Assembly (NCBI RefSeq): GCF_028281305.1
Contig: NZ_JANQKD010000015.1
Coordinates: 62,001 to 126,000 of the forward strand
Reading direction: 5' to 3'
Length of the DNA stretch: 64,000 nucleotides
Source: Pelagibius sp.
GTDB taxonomy: Bacteria > Pseudomonadota > Alphaproteobacteria > Kiloniellales > Kiloniellaceae
The translations under genes and the position numbers were made by a program. The notes below the pieces were generated by a model. The model searched no databases. It was not told the origin of the DNA and was given only the letters and a program-made list of their open reading frames with translations. This document shows, piece by piece, positions 48,409-57,956 of the stretch; within the stretch, counting starts at the first letter, position 1, and every line of letters begins with the position of its first letter.

Positions 48409-49686
48409 TCATTCAGCGGCGGCCTGCTCCGGCAGATCGCCCAGGGCCCCGCTGGCCCAGGTCTCCTGGATCTCGTCCTCGGAAAGCCCAAGGACCTGGC
48501 TCAGGATCTCGTTGGTGTGCTCGCCCAGCAGCGGCGAGCGGGTCACCTCGGCAGGCGAGTCCGACAGTTTGACGGGATTGCCCACAGTCAGGTACTTGCC
48601 GCGCTCCGGGTGGTCGACCTCGACGATGGTGCCGGTTTCCCGAAGGCTCGGCTCCTCCGCCAGCTCCTGCATCGAGAGGATCGGCCCGCAGGGAATGTTC
48701 AGCGGGTTGCAGGCCTCCATGACCTCGAACTTGGTCTTGGTCTTGGTCCAACCCTCGATGGTGTCGAAGATCTGCGGGATCTTGTCGAGCCGGGCCTCCG
48801 GCTTCGCATAGCCCGGGTCTTCCTTCCACTCCGGCTTGCCGATCAGATCGCAGATGTTGCCCCAGACGGCGGCCTGGGTGATGAAGTAGACATAGGCGTT
48901 GGGGTCGGTCTCCCAGCCCTTGCACTTGACGATCCAGCCGGGCTGACCGCCGCCGGAATCGTTGCCGGCCCGCGGCGTCGCTTCGCCGAAGGGAATGCCC
49001 TGGCCGAACTGGCTGTATTCCTTCAGAGGCCCATGCTGGAGGCGCTGCTGATCGCGCAGCTTCACCCGGCAGAGGTTCAACACCCCGTCCTGCATGGCGG
49101 CCAGCACACGCTGACCCTTGCCCGACGTCTCGCGATGGAACAGCGCCGTGACGATGCCCAGAGCCAGGTGGAGGCCGGTGCCGGAATCGCCGATCTGCGC
49201 GCCGGTCACGGTCGGCGGCCCGTCCAGGAAGCCGGTGGTCGAAGCGGCGCCGCCGGTGCATTGGGCAACGTTCTCGTAGACCTTGCAGTCCTCGTAAGGC
49301 CCGGGGCCGAAGCCCTTGACGGAGGCGTAGATCATCCGCGGATTGATCTTCTGCACCTGCTCCCAGCCGAAGCCCATGCGGTCCAGCGCACCGGGGGCGA
49401 AGTTCTCCACCAGCACATCGCAGGACTGTACCAGCTTGGTCAGAACCTCCTTGCCCTTCTCGCTCTTGGTGTTGAGCGTGATGGAGCGCTTGTTGTGGTT
49501 CAGCATGGTGAAGTAGAGGCTGTCGACGTCCGGGATGTCGCGCAACTGGCCGCGGGTGGCATCCCCCACACCAGGCCGTTCCACCTTGATGACGTCGGCG
49601 CCGAACCAGGCCAGAAGCTGGGTGCAGGTCGGCCCGGACTGAACATGGGTGAAGTCCAGGATGCGTACGCCTTCGAGAGCTTTCAT
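48409..49686 (-). CDS. frc: Formyl-CoA:oxalate CoA-transferase
   Basis: 425 residues, family III CoA-transferase. It moves CoA from formyl-CoA to oxalate. The N-terminus ([20 protein letters not shown]) and the catalytic aspartate in [17 protein letters not shown] match Frc, as does the glycine loop [11 protein letters not shown]. Next to oxc, 42 bases downstream of it, so the specific Frc assignment is firm. It ends 101 bases before the formyltransferase-like gene. Confidence 0.96.
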   Translation of the reverse strand: MKALEGVRILDFTHVQSGPTCTQLLAWFGADVIKVERPGVGDATRGQLRDIPDVDSLYFTMLNHNKRSITLNTKSEKGKEVLTKLVQSCDVLVENFAPGALDRMGFGWEQVQKINPRMIYASVKGFGPGPYEDCKVYENVAQCTGGAASTTGFLDGPPTVTGAQIGDSGTGLHLALGIVTALFHRETSGKGQRVLAAMQDGVLNLCRVKLRDQQRLQHGPLKEYSQFGQGIPFGEATPRAGNDSGGGQPGWIVKCKGWETDPNAYVYFITQAAVWGNICDLIGKPEWKEDPGYAKPEARLDKIPQIFDTIEGWTKTKTKFEVMEACNPLNIPCGPILSMQELAEEPSLRETGTIVEVDHPERGKYLTVGNPVKLSDSPAEVTRSPLLGEHTNEILSQVLGLSEDEIQETWASGALGDLPEQAAAE

Positions 49687-49728
49687 ACCGTGCTCCTGTA
49701 TTCTGAAGTTTGACTCGTTGGAGCTGGG

Positions 49729-51474
49729 CTACTTCTTGGCAACCACGCTCTGCGGATTGAGATTGCCGATGCGGCCGCTTTCCGTGCCTGCCGCTTCGTC
49801 GATGACCGCGTTCACCAGGGCCGGCCGGCCGGAGTCCATGGCCTCGTTGACCGCGCGGCGCAGTTCATCGGGCGAGGTCGCGTAGTACCCGGCGCCGCCG
49901 AAGGCCTCCATCATCTTGTCGTAGCGCGCATCCTTGACGAAGACAGTGGTCGCCGCGTCCGCGCCGCCGGTCGGGTTGACGTCGGTCCCGCGATAGATGC
50001 CGCCATTGTTGAAGACCACCACGCAGATGGGCAGGTTGTAGCGGCAGATCGTCTCGATCTCCATGCCCGAGAAGCCGAAGGCGCTGTCGCCCTCGCCGGC
50101 CAGCACCGGCAGCCCGGTCTCAACCGCCGCCGCGATGGCCTGGCCCATGCCGATGCCCATGACGCCCCAGGTTCCGACGTCCAGGCGCTTGCGGGGCTTG
50201 TACATGTCGATGATGCTGCGCGCGAAATCGAGGGTATTGGCCCCTTCGTTCACGAGAACGGCGTCCGGCCGCTCGGCGATGATGGTCCGCAGCACGCCCA
50301 GGGCGCCGTGAAAGTCCATCGGCACGTTGTTGTTCTGCAGCCGCGGCGCCATGCGCTCGATGTTGGCGTCCTTCTTCGCCCTGACGGCCTCGGTCCAGTC
50401 GGCGGGCGGCGGGGTCCAGCCATCGCCCATCGCCTCAAGCAGGGCGGAGACGCAGGAGCCGATGTCGCCCACCAGCGGCGCGGCGATCTCGACGTTGCTG
50501 TCCATCTCCTTCGGCTCGATGTCGATCTGGACGAACTTCTTCGGCGCGTTCCCCCAGGTCTTGCCCTTGCCGTGGGAGAGCAGCCAGTTGAGCCGCGCAC
50601 CGATCATCAGGACGACATCGGCCTCCTTCAGCACCAGGGAGCGGGCCGGGCCGGCCGACTGGGGATGGGTGTCGGGCAGCAGGCCCTTGGCCATGCTCAT
50701 CGGCAGATAGGGAAAGCCGCTTTTCTCGACCAGGGCGCGGATCTCTTCGTCGGCCTGGGCGTAGGCAGCCCCCTTGCCAAGGACGATCAGGGGCCGCTTG
50801 GCGCCCTTCAGCACCTCCAGCGCCCGCGCGACGGCCTCCGGCGCCGGCAACTGGCGCGGCGCGGCGTCGACGACCTTCACGAGGGACTGTTGACCGGCTT
50901 CCGCGTTCATGACCTGACCCAGCAGATTGGCCGGCAGGTCAAGATAGACACCGCCGGGCCGCCCGGACACCGCCGAGCGGATGGCCCGGGCAATGCCGAT
51001 ACCGATGTCCTCGGCATGCAGCACGCGGTAGGCCGCCTTGCAGAGCGGCTTGGCAATGGCGAGCTGATCCATCTCCTCGTAGTCTCCCTGCTGCAGGTCG
51101 ACGATCTCCCGCTCGGAAGACCCGCTGATGAGGATCATGGGGAAGCAGTTGGTGGTGGCGTGGGCCAGGGCCGTCAGGCCGTTGAGAAAGCCCGGCGCGG
51201 AGACCGTCAGGCAGACCCCGGGCTTCTTGGTCAGAAAGCCGGCGATGGCAGCGGCGTAGCCGGCATGCTGCTCGTGGCGGAACGACAGGACCCGCATGCC
51301 CTCGGCCTGCATGTAGCGGCCAAGGTCCGTGATCGGGATGCCCGGGACGTTATAGATGGTGTTGATGCCGTTGAGCTTCAGCGCGTCGATGACGAGGTGA
51401 AAACCGTCGGTCAGGGCCTCTGACTCGGCGGCTTGTTCCACGGTGGCATCAAGGCTCTGTACGGATGCTGACAT
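49729..51474 (-). CDS. oxc: Oxalyl-CoA decarboxylase
   Basis: 581 residues, thiamine-diphosphate enzyme converting oxalyl-CoA to formyl-CoA and CO2. The N-terminal segment [16 protein letters not shown] with [12 protein letters not shown] holds the activating Glu region; the C-terminal TPP motif is [17 protein letters not shown] with [12 protein letters not shown]-site and CoA-loop regions are of normal length. It forms a pair with frc, the standard pathway of oxalate breakdown. It starts 129 bases after the gntR gene. Confidence 0.96.
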   Translation of the reverse strand: MSASVQSLDATVEQAAESEALTDGFHLVIDALKLNGINTIYNVPGIPITDLGRYMQAEGMRVLSFRHEQHAGYAAAIAGFLTKKPGVCLTVSAPGFLNGLTALAHATTNCFPMILISGSSEREIVDLQQGDYEEMDQLAIAKPLCKAAYRVLHAEDIGIGIARAIRSAVSGRPGGVYLDLPANLLGQVMNAEAGQQSLVKVVDAAPRQLPAPEAVARALEVLKGAKRPLIVLGKGAAYAQADEEIRALVEKSGFPYLPMSMAKGLLPDTHPQSAGPARSLVLKEADVVLMIGARLNWLLSHGKGKTWGNAPKKFVQIDIEPKEMDSNVEIAAPLVGDIGSCVSALLEAMGDGWTPPPADWTEAVRAKKDANIERMAPRLQNNNVPMDFHGALGVLRTIIAERPDAVLVNEGANTLDFARSIIDMYKPRKRLDVGTWGVMGIGMGQAIAAAVETGLPVLAGEGDSAFGFSGMEIETICRYNLPICVVVFNNGGIYRGTDVNPTGGADAATTVFVKDARYDKMMEAFGGAGYYATSPDELRRAVNEAMDSGRPALVNAVIDEAAGTESGRIGNLNPQSVVAKK

Positions 51475-51603
51475 CTTTGATTGCTCCCAAAAAAGAACGC
51501 TTCGCCTTGGCGACTTGGTTTCTGTATGGACCTTGTTCGGCTCCGCCCCTGTGACGCGACGACTGCCTTACCCAGTCGAGGGCTCACTCAGTCGAGGCCT
51601 CAT

Positions 51604-52293
51604 TCAATCGAGATAATCGACGTGCGCCTCGATGTGCGCCGCCAGATTCAAAGTGTGTTCGCGCACTAGGCGCTCCGCGAGTTCAGTATCGCGGGCTTCC
51701 AGCGCCTCGATAATGTGCAGATGGTCGATGATCGACCGCTTGGCCCGGTCCTGTTCCGAAATCGTCCGGGCCCGGATACCCTTCATGTGAATGAACAGGC
51801 GATCGGCGGTTTCCTTCAACAGAGCGCAGCCGCTGAGCTCCAGGATCGACTGATGAAACTCGATGTTGCGGTCCGAGTACTCGTCGATGTGCGCCTGGAC
51901 CTGCCCGTTCTCGAAAGAGGTGAAAAGCTTGCGCAAGGAGGCGATGCCCTCGTCGGAGGCATTCTGGGTGATCAGCCGGGCGGCCATGCTTTCCAGCGCC
52001 GCCCAGACCGTGATCATCTCCAGGATCTCCTTGCGCGACTTGCGGACGATAAAGACGCCGCGGCGCGGAATGACGGTAACCAGCCCTTCCTGCTCCAGGC
52101 GCGCCAGAGCTTCACGGATCGGCGTACGGCTGATGCCGAGCTGCTCGGAGAGCTGCCGCTCGTCCAGCTTCAACTGGGCGTCGTCGGCATAGATGTTCAT
52201 GGAGGTTATGCCGTCACGCAGCGTCTCGTAGATGTGCTCCTTCAAGCTGAAGGTCGTCTCGATCGGCTTGACTTCGAGCTTGTTCGGCAGCAT
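51604..52293 (-). CDS. GntR-family regulator, FCD subfamily, probable oxalate-locus regulator
   Basis: 229 residues from the ATG at 52293; an in-frame TTG 84 bases upstream falls inside the putative operator and was rejected. Winged helix: LKEHIYETLRDGI, ERQLSEQLGISRTPIREAL, LVTVIPRRGVFI. The C-terminal FCD effector domain has the metal ligands in the NIEFHQSIL and DHLHIIEAL helices and the final His in VREHTLN. It is first in a same-strand series with oxc, frc, the formyltransferase-like gene and fhs. A GGTATAC site 75 bases upstream suggests autoregulation. The ligand may be oxalate or a CoA ester. Confidence 0.9.
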   Translation of the reverse strand: MLPNKLEVKPIETTFSLKEHIYETLRDGITSMNIYADDAQLKLDERQLSEQLGISRTPIREALARLEQEGLVTVIPRRGVFIVRKSRKEILEMITVWAALESMAARLITQNASDEGIASLRKLFTSFENGQVQAHIDEYSDRNIEFHQSILELSGCALLKETADRLFIHMKGIRARTISEQDRAKRSIIDHLHIIEALEARDTELAERLVREHTLNLAAHIEAHVDYLD

Positions 52294-52367
52294 CGGCGGG
52301 GTCGGTCCGTTCCGTCGTGGCAAGGGCCAGACGCTGCAGCGGGCTTTGGCGCTCGGCGTCTGGTTCT

Positions 52368-52377
52368 TGGTATACAA
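52368..52377. promoter_or_regulatory. Putative GntR operator upstream of gntR-oxc-frc
   Basis: TGGTATACAA, identical over ten bases to the site upstream of tctC. It lies 75 bases before the gntR start, within the 198-base gap between dhaK and gntR. Confidence 0.55.
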
Positions 52378-52491
52378 TAGCCCACAAACCAGCCGCCGAC
52401 AATATCATTCCCGCCCCGTTCCGGGGACAAAAGCGTTATGAATTCCTAACAGGAAATCTTGGAAATACCCCGCATATCATTGATCTCAATA

Positions 52492-53496
52492 TCACAAACC
52501 CCAGCGCAGTGCAGGGGTGTGCACCGGTGCATCCCAGAGCCTGCGCAGTTCGTCATCCAACAGAGTGACCGTCAGCGAACAGCCGGCCATTTCCAGGGAG
52601 GTGACGTAATTCCCAACCAGGCTGCGGGAAATGGTGACGCCGCGGCGTGCGAGCAGCTGCTCCGCTGCGTTGAACATCAGATAGAGTTCCATGAGCGGCG
52701 TGCCGCCGAAGCCGTTCAGCAGGACAAAGGCCTCGCCGCTGGCCTCACCACCGTGGGCCCGATCGCCGAAGTCCGAGAGAATGGCGGTCACCATCTCCTC
52801 GGCGATCTCGTTGGCCGAAGCCAACGCCACACGGCGGCGACCGGGTTCCCCGTGAATGCCGACGCCCAGTTCCATCTCGTTTTCGCCGAGATCGAAGGTC
52901 GGCGTACCCGCGGCCGGCACGGTACAGCTCGTCAAGGCGACACCCATGGAGCGGGTGGCGGCGTTGGCACGGTCGCCCAGCGCTTTCAGGGCAGCGAGGT
53001 CACGCCCCTCCTCCGCGGCGGCCCCCACGACCTTCTCCACGAACAGCGTCCCCGCAACACCGCGCCGGCCCGTCGAGAAGGTGGAAGTCTCCACCGCAAC
53101 GTCATCGTTGGTCAGCACCGTCATGATCTCGCCGGCAGCCATCTCCGCCGCCATCTCGAAGTTCATGACGTCGCCTTCGTAGTTCTTGACGATGAAAAGC
53201 GTTCCGGCCCCGCCGTCGACCGCCTCCGCCGCCGCCAGCATCTGGTCGGGCGTGGGCGAGGTGAAGACCTGGCCCGGACAAGCCGCGTCCAGCATGCCGT
53301 GGCCGACAAAGCCGCCATGCAGCGGCTCGTGGCCCGAGCCGCCGCCGGAGATCAGGGCCACCTTGCCGGCCTTCGGCTGGATGCGGCGCACGAACTTGTG
53401 CTCTTCCCCCAGGGCGAGAAGGTCGCTGTGGGCCGAGACGAAACCGTCCAGGCTTTCGGTGAGCACCGTCTCGGTGGCGTTGATCAGCTTCTTCAT
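52492..53496 (-). CDS. dhaK: PTS-type dihydroxyacetone kinase, substrate-binding subunit DhaK
   Basis: 334 residues. It binds dihydroxyacetone covalently through a histidine; GVGIHGEPGRRRV holds that residue. LISGGGSGHEPLHGGFVG and FIVKNYEGDVMNF are conserved. The ATG at 53496 has GAGGAG upstream, so I reject 39 extra N-terminal residues that lie in the preceding gene. It is the last gene of a long operon with dhaL, dhaM, HPr and enzyme I. The phosphoryl group flows PEP, EI, HPr, DhaM, DhaL, DHA. Confidence 0.95.
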   Translation of the reverse strand: MKKLINATETVLTESLDGFVSAHSDLLALGEEHKFVRRIQPKAGKVALISGGGSGHEPLHGGFVGHGMLDAACPGQVFTSPTPDQMLAAAEAVDGGAGTLFIVKNYEGDVMNFEMAAEMAAGEIMTVLTNDDVAVETSTFSTGRRGVAGTLFVEKVVGAAAEEGRDLAALKALGDRANAATRSMGVALTSCTVPAAGTPTFDLGENEMELGVGIHGEPGRRRVALASANEIAEEMVTAILSDFGDRAHGGEASGEAFVLLNGFGGTPLMELYLMFNAAEQLLARRGVTISRSLVGNYVTSLEMAGCSLTVTLLDDELRRLWDAPVHTPALRWGL

Positions 53497-53524
53497 GACG
53501 TCCTCTCTCCTCTGCCTTGCGCCC

Positions 53525-53950
53525 TCAGGGCTGTCGCCCCTGTTCGAACAAGCGCGCGACTTTTTGAACGAACTCCTCGATGACGCGTTCCAACTCGCGA
53601 TTGCGCGCCTCATCCCCCAGATCCGGCAGGTGAATGCGATGCTCGCGCAGTTTTGGCGCGTCCTTCACCAGCTTCAGGCGGGCCGGATGCGCCAGGCCAT
53701 AGCTCTTCAGAAAACTGCGTCGCTGCTCGACCGAGAAGTGGCAGATCTCGAAAATCGTCTCCAGATGGCGCGCGGGGATCGGCACTGAGTAGGCCGGGTT
53801 GGAGATCTGCGAGATGAAACTGCGGTTCTTGCCGAGCGCCGTGGCGAGGCGCTGGCGGGTGCCGGAGGGGCGCTTGTCGAGCACGCCCTGCAGCACCGCC
53901 TTGTAGGCGGCGACGGCATCGGCCGAGGCGACGGCAGGGGACCTAGCCAT
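53525..53950 (-). CDS. Small helix-turn-helix-like protein between enzyme I and dhaK
   Basis: 141 residues, no signal peptide or membrane segment. Residues about 30-60 (TRQRLATALGKNRSFISQIS) look like an XRE/lambda-repressor-type helix-turn-helix, and the C-terminal third (ARNRELERVIEEFVQKVARL) is a long amphipathic helix that could mediate dimerisation. The start overlaps the enzyme I stop by 8 bases, so it is translated with the PTS proteins. Function is unknown; a local regulator that senses PTS flux is a natural guess. Confidence 0.78.
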   Translation of the reverse strand: MARSPAVASADAVAAYKAVLQGVLDKRPSGTRQRLATALGKNRSFISQISNPAYSVPIPARHLETIFEICHFSVEQRRSFLKSYGLAHPARLKLVKDAPKLREHRIHLPDLGDEARNRELERVIEEFVQKVARLFEQGRQP

Positions 53951-55586
53951 GCGCGTCGCCCAGCGCGATGCCGGCGATGGCCGCCTTGGTGCGCCCCAGG
54001 GCCAGCGGCGCGACAGAGAGGCTGCGCAATCCGCAGCCCAGCAGCGCCGGAATCCGGGACGGCTCGCCGCCGGCATCGCCGCAGAGGCTGACCTCGATAC
54101 CGAGGGCCCGCGCGCTGCCAACCAGCCACGTGATCAGCTTCAGCATCGCCGGATGGGAGACGTCGTTGAGCGGCGCCACGGCAGCGATATCGCGCCCCGC
54201 AGCAGTCACGTACTGCGTCAGGTCGTTGGAGCCGATGGAGAAGAAGTCCGCCTCGGCAAAGAGCTCCGGCGCGATGGCCGCCGCCGGCACTTCGACCATC
54301 ATGCCCATCGGCGCCGCCGCGCAAGCCGTGCCCTCGTCCTGCAGTTCCTTCAGCGCCTGATCAAAGAGACGCCGTGCCGCGTGCAGTTCTTCCGGACGGG
54401 TCACCATCGGCAGCATGATCTTGAGACTGCCGTGCGGCGCGGCGCGGGCCAGCGCGCGGAGCTGAACCCGGAATATCTCCGGGTGCGCCAGCGACAACCG
54501 CAGTCCCCGCACGCCCAGGAAGGGATTGGACTCCTCGGCCATCGTCAGACCAGCAATCGGCTTGTCCCCACCGGCGTCCAGTGTACGGATGACCACCGGC
54601 CTTCCTTCGGCCCATTCGAGCATCCGCCGATAGGCGCGGTACTGCTTTTCCTCATCCGGCAGCCCGCCGGCGCGGTGGAATAGGAACTCGCTGCGTACCA
54701 GCCCGATCCCGTCGCAGTCGTTGGGATCGAGCGCGTCCAGTTCCGCCGGATCGGCGACGTTGATCATGACGGCAACCGGCGTTCCGTCGCGTGTCACCGC
54801 CGGCTTGCCGCGAAATGCAGCCTCTTCGGCCTGCACCCGCCTTGCTGCCGCCTGCCGGTCGGCAAAGGCGGCACGCTCGGCGCTGCTGGGATCGACGATC
54901 AGCAGGCCGCTTTCGCCGTCCAGCAGGGCCTCTCCCCCATCGGGCAGCTCGGCATCGCCAAGCCCGACCACCATGGGCACGCCGCGGGCCCGCGCCAGCA
55001 TGGCCACGTGACTGGAGGGGCTGCCCTGACGCAGCGCAAGCCCGCCGCCGCGGGTCCAGTCCGTTTCCAGAAAGCGGCTGGGCGTCAGGTCGCGGCCCGT
55101 CAGCACCTTGCCGGCCAGGTCCTGAGCCGGCAGCGCACGGCCGCTGAGATGCCGCAGCACACGGTCCTTCAGGTCCGAGAGGTCGCTTGCGCGGGCGCGG
55201 AAGTATTCGTCGTCGGCCGCTTCATAGTCGGCAATCTGGGTGTCCAAAGCGGCGCGCCAGGCGATCGCCGCGTTTTTGCCGTCCGCCAGGGCCGCAAGGG
55301 CCGGATCGATCAGCGCATCGTCCTCCAGCACGGCGACCTGGAACTCGATGATTCCGGCGGTCTCTGCGTCGAGATCGGCAAGAAGCGCCGCAAGCTCGGC
55401 CACGGCCTCGCTCATGGCCGCCCGCAGCCGACCGGCTTCCGCTTCCGGGTCGAGGCCTGCCGGCGATGCGGGCGCTTCGTTCGGAACCGCTTCGTCCTCC
55501 AGGACGATAAGCGGGCCGACTGCCAGACCCGGCGCCGCCGGGGTGCCCTGAAACAGGAGCCCGTTGCGATCAGGCGTTGGCGGCAT
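53943..55586 (-). CDS. PEP-protein phosphotransferase (enzyme I), dedicated to the DHA kinase
   Basis: 547 residues. N-terminal EI domain from GTPAAPGLAVGPL, the phospho-histidine loop QGSPSSHVAMLARARGVP, and the PEP-binding TIM barrel with GIGLVRSEFLFH, VIRTLDAGGDKP, MLPMVTRPEEL, MMVEVPAAA and FSIGSNDLTQY, ending at the catalytic Cys in SLCGDAGGEP. It lacks any GAF domain, so it is not PtsP of the nitrogen PTS. The start is uncertain: ATG at 55586 (used, overlapping the HPr gene by 17 bases) or 55601. Confidence 0.92.
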   Translation of the reverse strand: MPPTPDRNGLLFQGTPAAPGLAVGPLIVLEDEAVPNEAPASPAGLDPEAEAGRLRAAMSEAVAELAALLADLDAETAGIIEFQVAVLEDDALIDPALAALADGKNAAIAWRAALDTQIADYEAADDEYFRARASDLSDLKDRVLRHLSGRALPAQDLAGKVLTGRDLTPSRFLETDWTRGGGLALRQGSPSSHVAMLARARGVPMVVGLGDAELPDGGEALLDGESGLLIVDPSSAERAAFADRQAAARRVQAEEAAFRGKPAVTRDGTPVAVMINVADPAELDALDPNDCDGIGLVRSEFLFHRAGGLPDEEKQYRAYRRMLEWAEGRPVVIRTLDAGGDKPIAGLTMAEESNPFLGVRGLRLSLAHPEIFRVQLRALARAAPHGSLKIMLPMVTRPEELHAARRLFDQALKELQDEGTACAAAPMGMMVEVPAAAIAPELFAEADFFSIGSNDLTQYVTAAGRDIAAVAPLNDVSHPAMLKLITWLVGSARALGIEVSLCGDAGGEPSRIPALLGCGLRSLSVAPLALGRTKAAIAGIALGDAHG

Positions 55587-55893
55587 CCGCCTGACCTTCA
55601 TCGAAGTCGCGCTCAACAAGTGCCGTCAGCGCCGAGACCGCATCGCCGGCGTCATCGCCTTCGGCGCGAAAGAACAGCACCGTGTCCTTGGGCGCCTTGG
55701 CGGCCATGACCCGGACGATGCTTTTCGCATCGATCCAGGGACCGTCCTCCGAGACCGCCAGTTCGATGTGCGCGGTAAAGGTCTTGGCAAGCTTGGTAAG
55801 CTTCACCGAAGGTCTTGCGTGGAGGCCGACCGCATGGGTCATGAGGACTGAAGCTTCTTCCATTTCTTCCGCCGTACTCGATAAAGTCGTCAT
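55570..55893 (-). CDS. HPr-family phosphocarrier protein
   Basis: 107 residues. The active histidine is in VGLHARPSVKLTKLAK, and SIVRVMAAKAPKDT follows where the regulatory-serine helix usually is; the serine context (AKSIVRVM) resembles HPr. It relays phosphate from enzyme I to DhaM. The N-terminus has about 15 extra residues before the fold. Gene order dhaL-dhaM-HPr-EI places it among its partners. Confidence 0.92.
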   Translation of the reverse strand: MTTLSSTAEEMEEASVLMTHAVGLHARPSVKLTKLAKTFTAHIELAVSEDGPWIDAKSIVRVMAAKAPKDTVLFFRAEGDDAGDAVSALTALVERDFDEGQADAANA

Positions 55894-55919
55894 AAGGTCG
55901 TCGTTCTCGATACCGGCAG

Positions 55920-56315
55920 TCAGGCCGGCGACAGTTCCTCGGCCGTGCGGCGAACCACCTCCAGCGGCGCACCGCCGGAAGCTTCCGTCGCTGCAATCAC
56001 CGCGCCTTCGACGATCGGCGCGTTGCAGATTGCAATGCGCCCGCGCCGCTCGTCGGGCTGCATTTCCACCGCCATTTCGCTGTTGGTTTCCGCCCCGCCC
56101 AGATCGACGAGAATGGCAACGCCGGCGTTGGTCCAGGCCTGATCAATCGCCCCCAGGATAGTCTCGACCGAGGTGCCGAGGCCGCCATCCGGGTCGCCCC
56201 CGCACCACGCCAGCGGGACCTCGTCGCCGACCATCTGGCGCACCATGTCCGCGGTGCCGCGGGCGACCTCCGGCGAATGGGAGACGATGACGATTCCAAC
56301 CTTGTCCTCGCTCAT
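55920..56315 (-). CDS. dhaM: Phosphocarrier subunit DhaM (EIIA-Man-like) of DHA kinase
   Basis: 131 residues, a single EIIA-mannose-type domain. The active histidine is in VIVSHSPEVARG; DLGGAETNSEMA and NAPIVEGAVIAA are typical of DhaM. In E. coli DhaM is fused to HPr and an EI fragment; here all three are separate proteins. Its start overlaps the dhaL stop as ATGA. Confidence 0.93.
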   Translation of the reverse strand: MSEDKVGIVIVSHSPEVARGTADMVRQMVGDEVPLAWCGGDPDGGLGTSVETILGAIDQAWTNAGVAILVDLGGAETNSEMAVEMQPDERRGRIAICNAPIVEGAVIAATEASGGAPLEVVRRTAEELSPA

Positions 56316-56926
56316 TTCGCCGAGGCCTCCAGGGCCTTGCTGACGGTATCGATCATAAGTGCCGAGGACCGGGCGCCTGGGTCCATGTGGCCGATCGAGC
56401 GCTCCCCCAGAAAGGAGGCGCGGCCGCGTTCGGCGCGCATCGGAATGGTTGCCTTAGCCGCTTCAGCCACCGCAGCGCAGAGCCCCGGCGACGCCTTGGG
56501 CTCGGCCTTCAGCGTCTCCAGGGCCGGGGCCAGGACATCCAGCATGGTCTTCTGGCCGGGGTGCGACTTGCCCCGGGCCATCACCGCTTCCAGCGCTTCT
56601 TCGAAGGCTGCCAGGGTATCGGCGGTGGCCGGTGTTTCCGGCAGGCTCTTGCCCAGGGTCATGAAGAAAGTGCCGTACAAGGGTCCCGAAGCACCGCCCA
56701 CCTTCATCACCAGCGCCATGCCGATGCTCTTCAGGGCCTCAGGCAGGGACTTTTCCGCCAGGCTATCGAGATCGGCCAGCACCGCCTCGGCGCCGCGCTT
56801 CATGTTCACGCCGTGGTCGCCGTCCCCGATCGCCTGATCGAGCGCGGTCAGTTCCTCCGCGTGGTCTATCACCGCCTGCGCCACGGTCTCGATCAGGCGG
56901 CGCCGGCTTTCGCCATCCTCTAGCAT
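56312..56926 (-). CDS. dhaL: Dihydroxyacetone kinase ADP-binding subunit DhaL
   Basis: 204 residues. It holds a permanent ADP that is rephosphorylated by DhaM and phosphorylates DHA bound to DhaK. The Mg-binding aspartates are in LDQAIGDGDHGVNMKRG, and MKVGGASGPLYGTFF and GHMDPGARS are conserved. It starts 13 bases after the ABC ATPase gene, which joins the kinase genes to the transporter operon. Confidence 0.95.
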   Translation of the reverse strand: MLEDGESRRRLIETVAQAVIDHAEELTALDQAIGDGDHGVNMKRGAEAVLADLDSLAEKSLPEALKSIGMALVMKVGGASGPLYGTFFMTLGKSLPETPATADTLAAFEEALEAVMARGKSHPGQKTMLDVLAPALETLKAEPKASPGLCAAVAEAAKATIPMRAERGRASFLGERSIGHMDPGARSSALMIDTVSKALEASAK

Positions 56927-56939
56927 GCTATCCTCACTC

Positions 56940-57956
56940 TCATGCCCTCACGCGCGCACCGGCGCTGTCAAAATACAGCGGGTTGATCAGTTCGAGGGTC
57001 ACCTGGTCATCCACCTCCAGCGGCGAGTCCGGTTCCACCAGGGTGGTGATTTTGCGTTCGCCCACCGTGACGTGCAGGTGGTTCTGGTCCCCCAGGTGCT
57101 CGATCCACTGCACCCTGCCCTGGGCGCTGCCGGTGTCGGCCTTGCGGATGCGAATGTGCTCCGTGCGCGCGCCGATCGTCGCCGCTGCCGCGGGCAGGCT
57201 GCCGGCCGGAAGCAGATCGCGCGGAATCAGATTGATTGCCGGCTGGCCGAGGCGCGTCGCGACATAGACGTTGTCCGGTTCCTCGTAGATCGTCCTGGGC
57301 GCGCCGACCTGGATAAGCCGCCCGTGGTCGATAACGCCGATGCGATTCGCCATGGTCATGGCTTCGATCTGGTCGTGGGTCACATAGAGCAGGGTCGCGC
57401 CCAGTTCCTTCTGGATGCGCTTCAGTTCCACACGCATCTCGGCGCGCAGCTTGGCATCCAGGGAGGACAGGGGCTCATCCATCAGATAGATCTGCGGTGC
57501 GCGCACCAGCGCCCGGCCGATGGCGACACGCTGCATCTCGCCGCCCGAAAGCTGGGTCGCCTTGTTGGCCAGCTTGCCGGGTATGCGCAGCATCTCGGCG
57601 ATCTCGGTGACCCGCTGGCGAATCTGCTCCTCCGGCACCCGGCGGACCGGCGAGCGCAGAGGAAAGGCAAGGTTGTCGTAGACGGTCAGATGCGGATAGA
57701 GCGAGTACTGCTGAAAGACGAAGCTGACGTCGCGCACGGTCGGCGGCGCCCCGGTGACGTCCTGCCCGCCGATATGGATGCTGCCCTCATCGGCCTTCTC
57801 GAGGCCGGCCACCAGCCGCAGGGTCGTGGTCTTGCCGGCACCGGTCGGGCCCAGCAGCACCACGAACTCGCCGTCGGCGACGGTCAGGTCCATCCCTTCG
57901 ACGGCGGTCAGGTCTCCGAAGCGCTTGGTGACGCCCTGCAGTTGGACCTCAGCCAT
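56940..57956 (-). CDS. ABC transporter ATP-binding protein (MalK/UgpC type), second of a pair
   Basis: 338 residues. Walker A LLGPTGAGKTTTLRL, signature LSGGEMQRVAIGRA, Walker B IYLMDEPLSSLD, then a C-terminal MOP/TOBE-like domain. The start at 57956, with GGGGGAG before it, overlaps the stop of the first ATPase gene by 8 bases (ATGGCTGA). Two different ATPases in one importer operon is the arrangement of the rhizobial glycerol transporter GlpSTPQ. The ATPase pair is likely a heterodimer. Confidence 0.92.
   Translation of the reverse strand: MAEVQLQGVTKRFGDLTAVEGMDLTVADGEFVVLLGPTGAGKTTTLRLVAGLEKADEGSIHIGGQDVTGAPPTVRDVSFVFQQYSLYPHLTVYDNLAFPLRSPVRRVPEEQIRQRVTEIAEMLRIPGKLANKATQLSGGEMQRVAIGRALVRAPQIYLMDEPLSSLDAKLRAEMRVELKRIQKELGATLLYVTHDQIEAMTMANRIGVIDHGRLIQVGAPRTIYEEPDNVYVATRLGQPAINLIPRDLLPAGSLPAAAATIGARTEHIRIRKADTGSAQGRVQWIEHLGDQNHLHVTVGERKITTLVEPDSPLEVDDQVTLELINPLYFDSAGARVRA

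Noticed and set aside
52414..52426. CCCCG-TTC-CGGGG hairpin between gntR and dhaK
   Set aside because: Five-base stem and three-base loop with no T-run in the direction of dhaK transcription; too weak to call a terminator.
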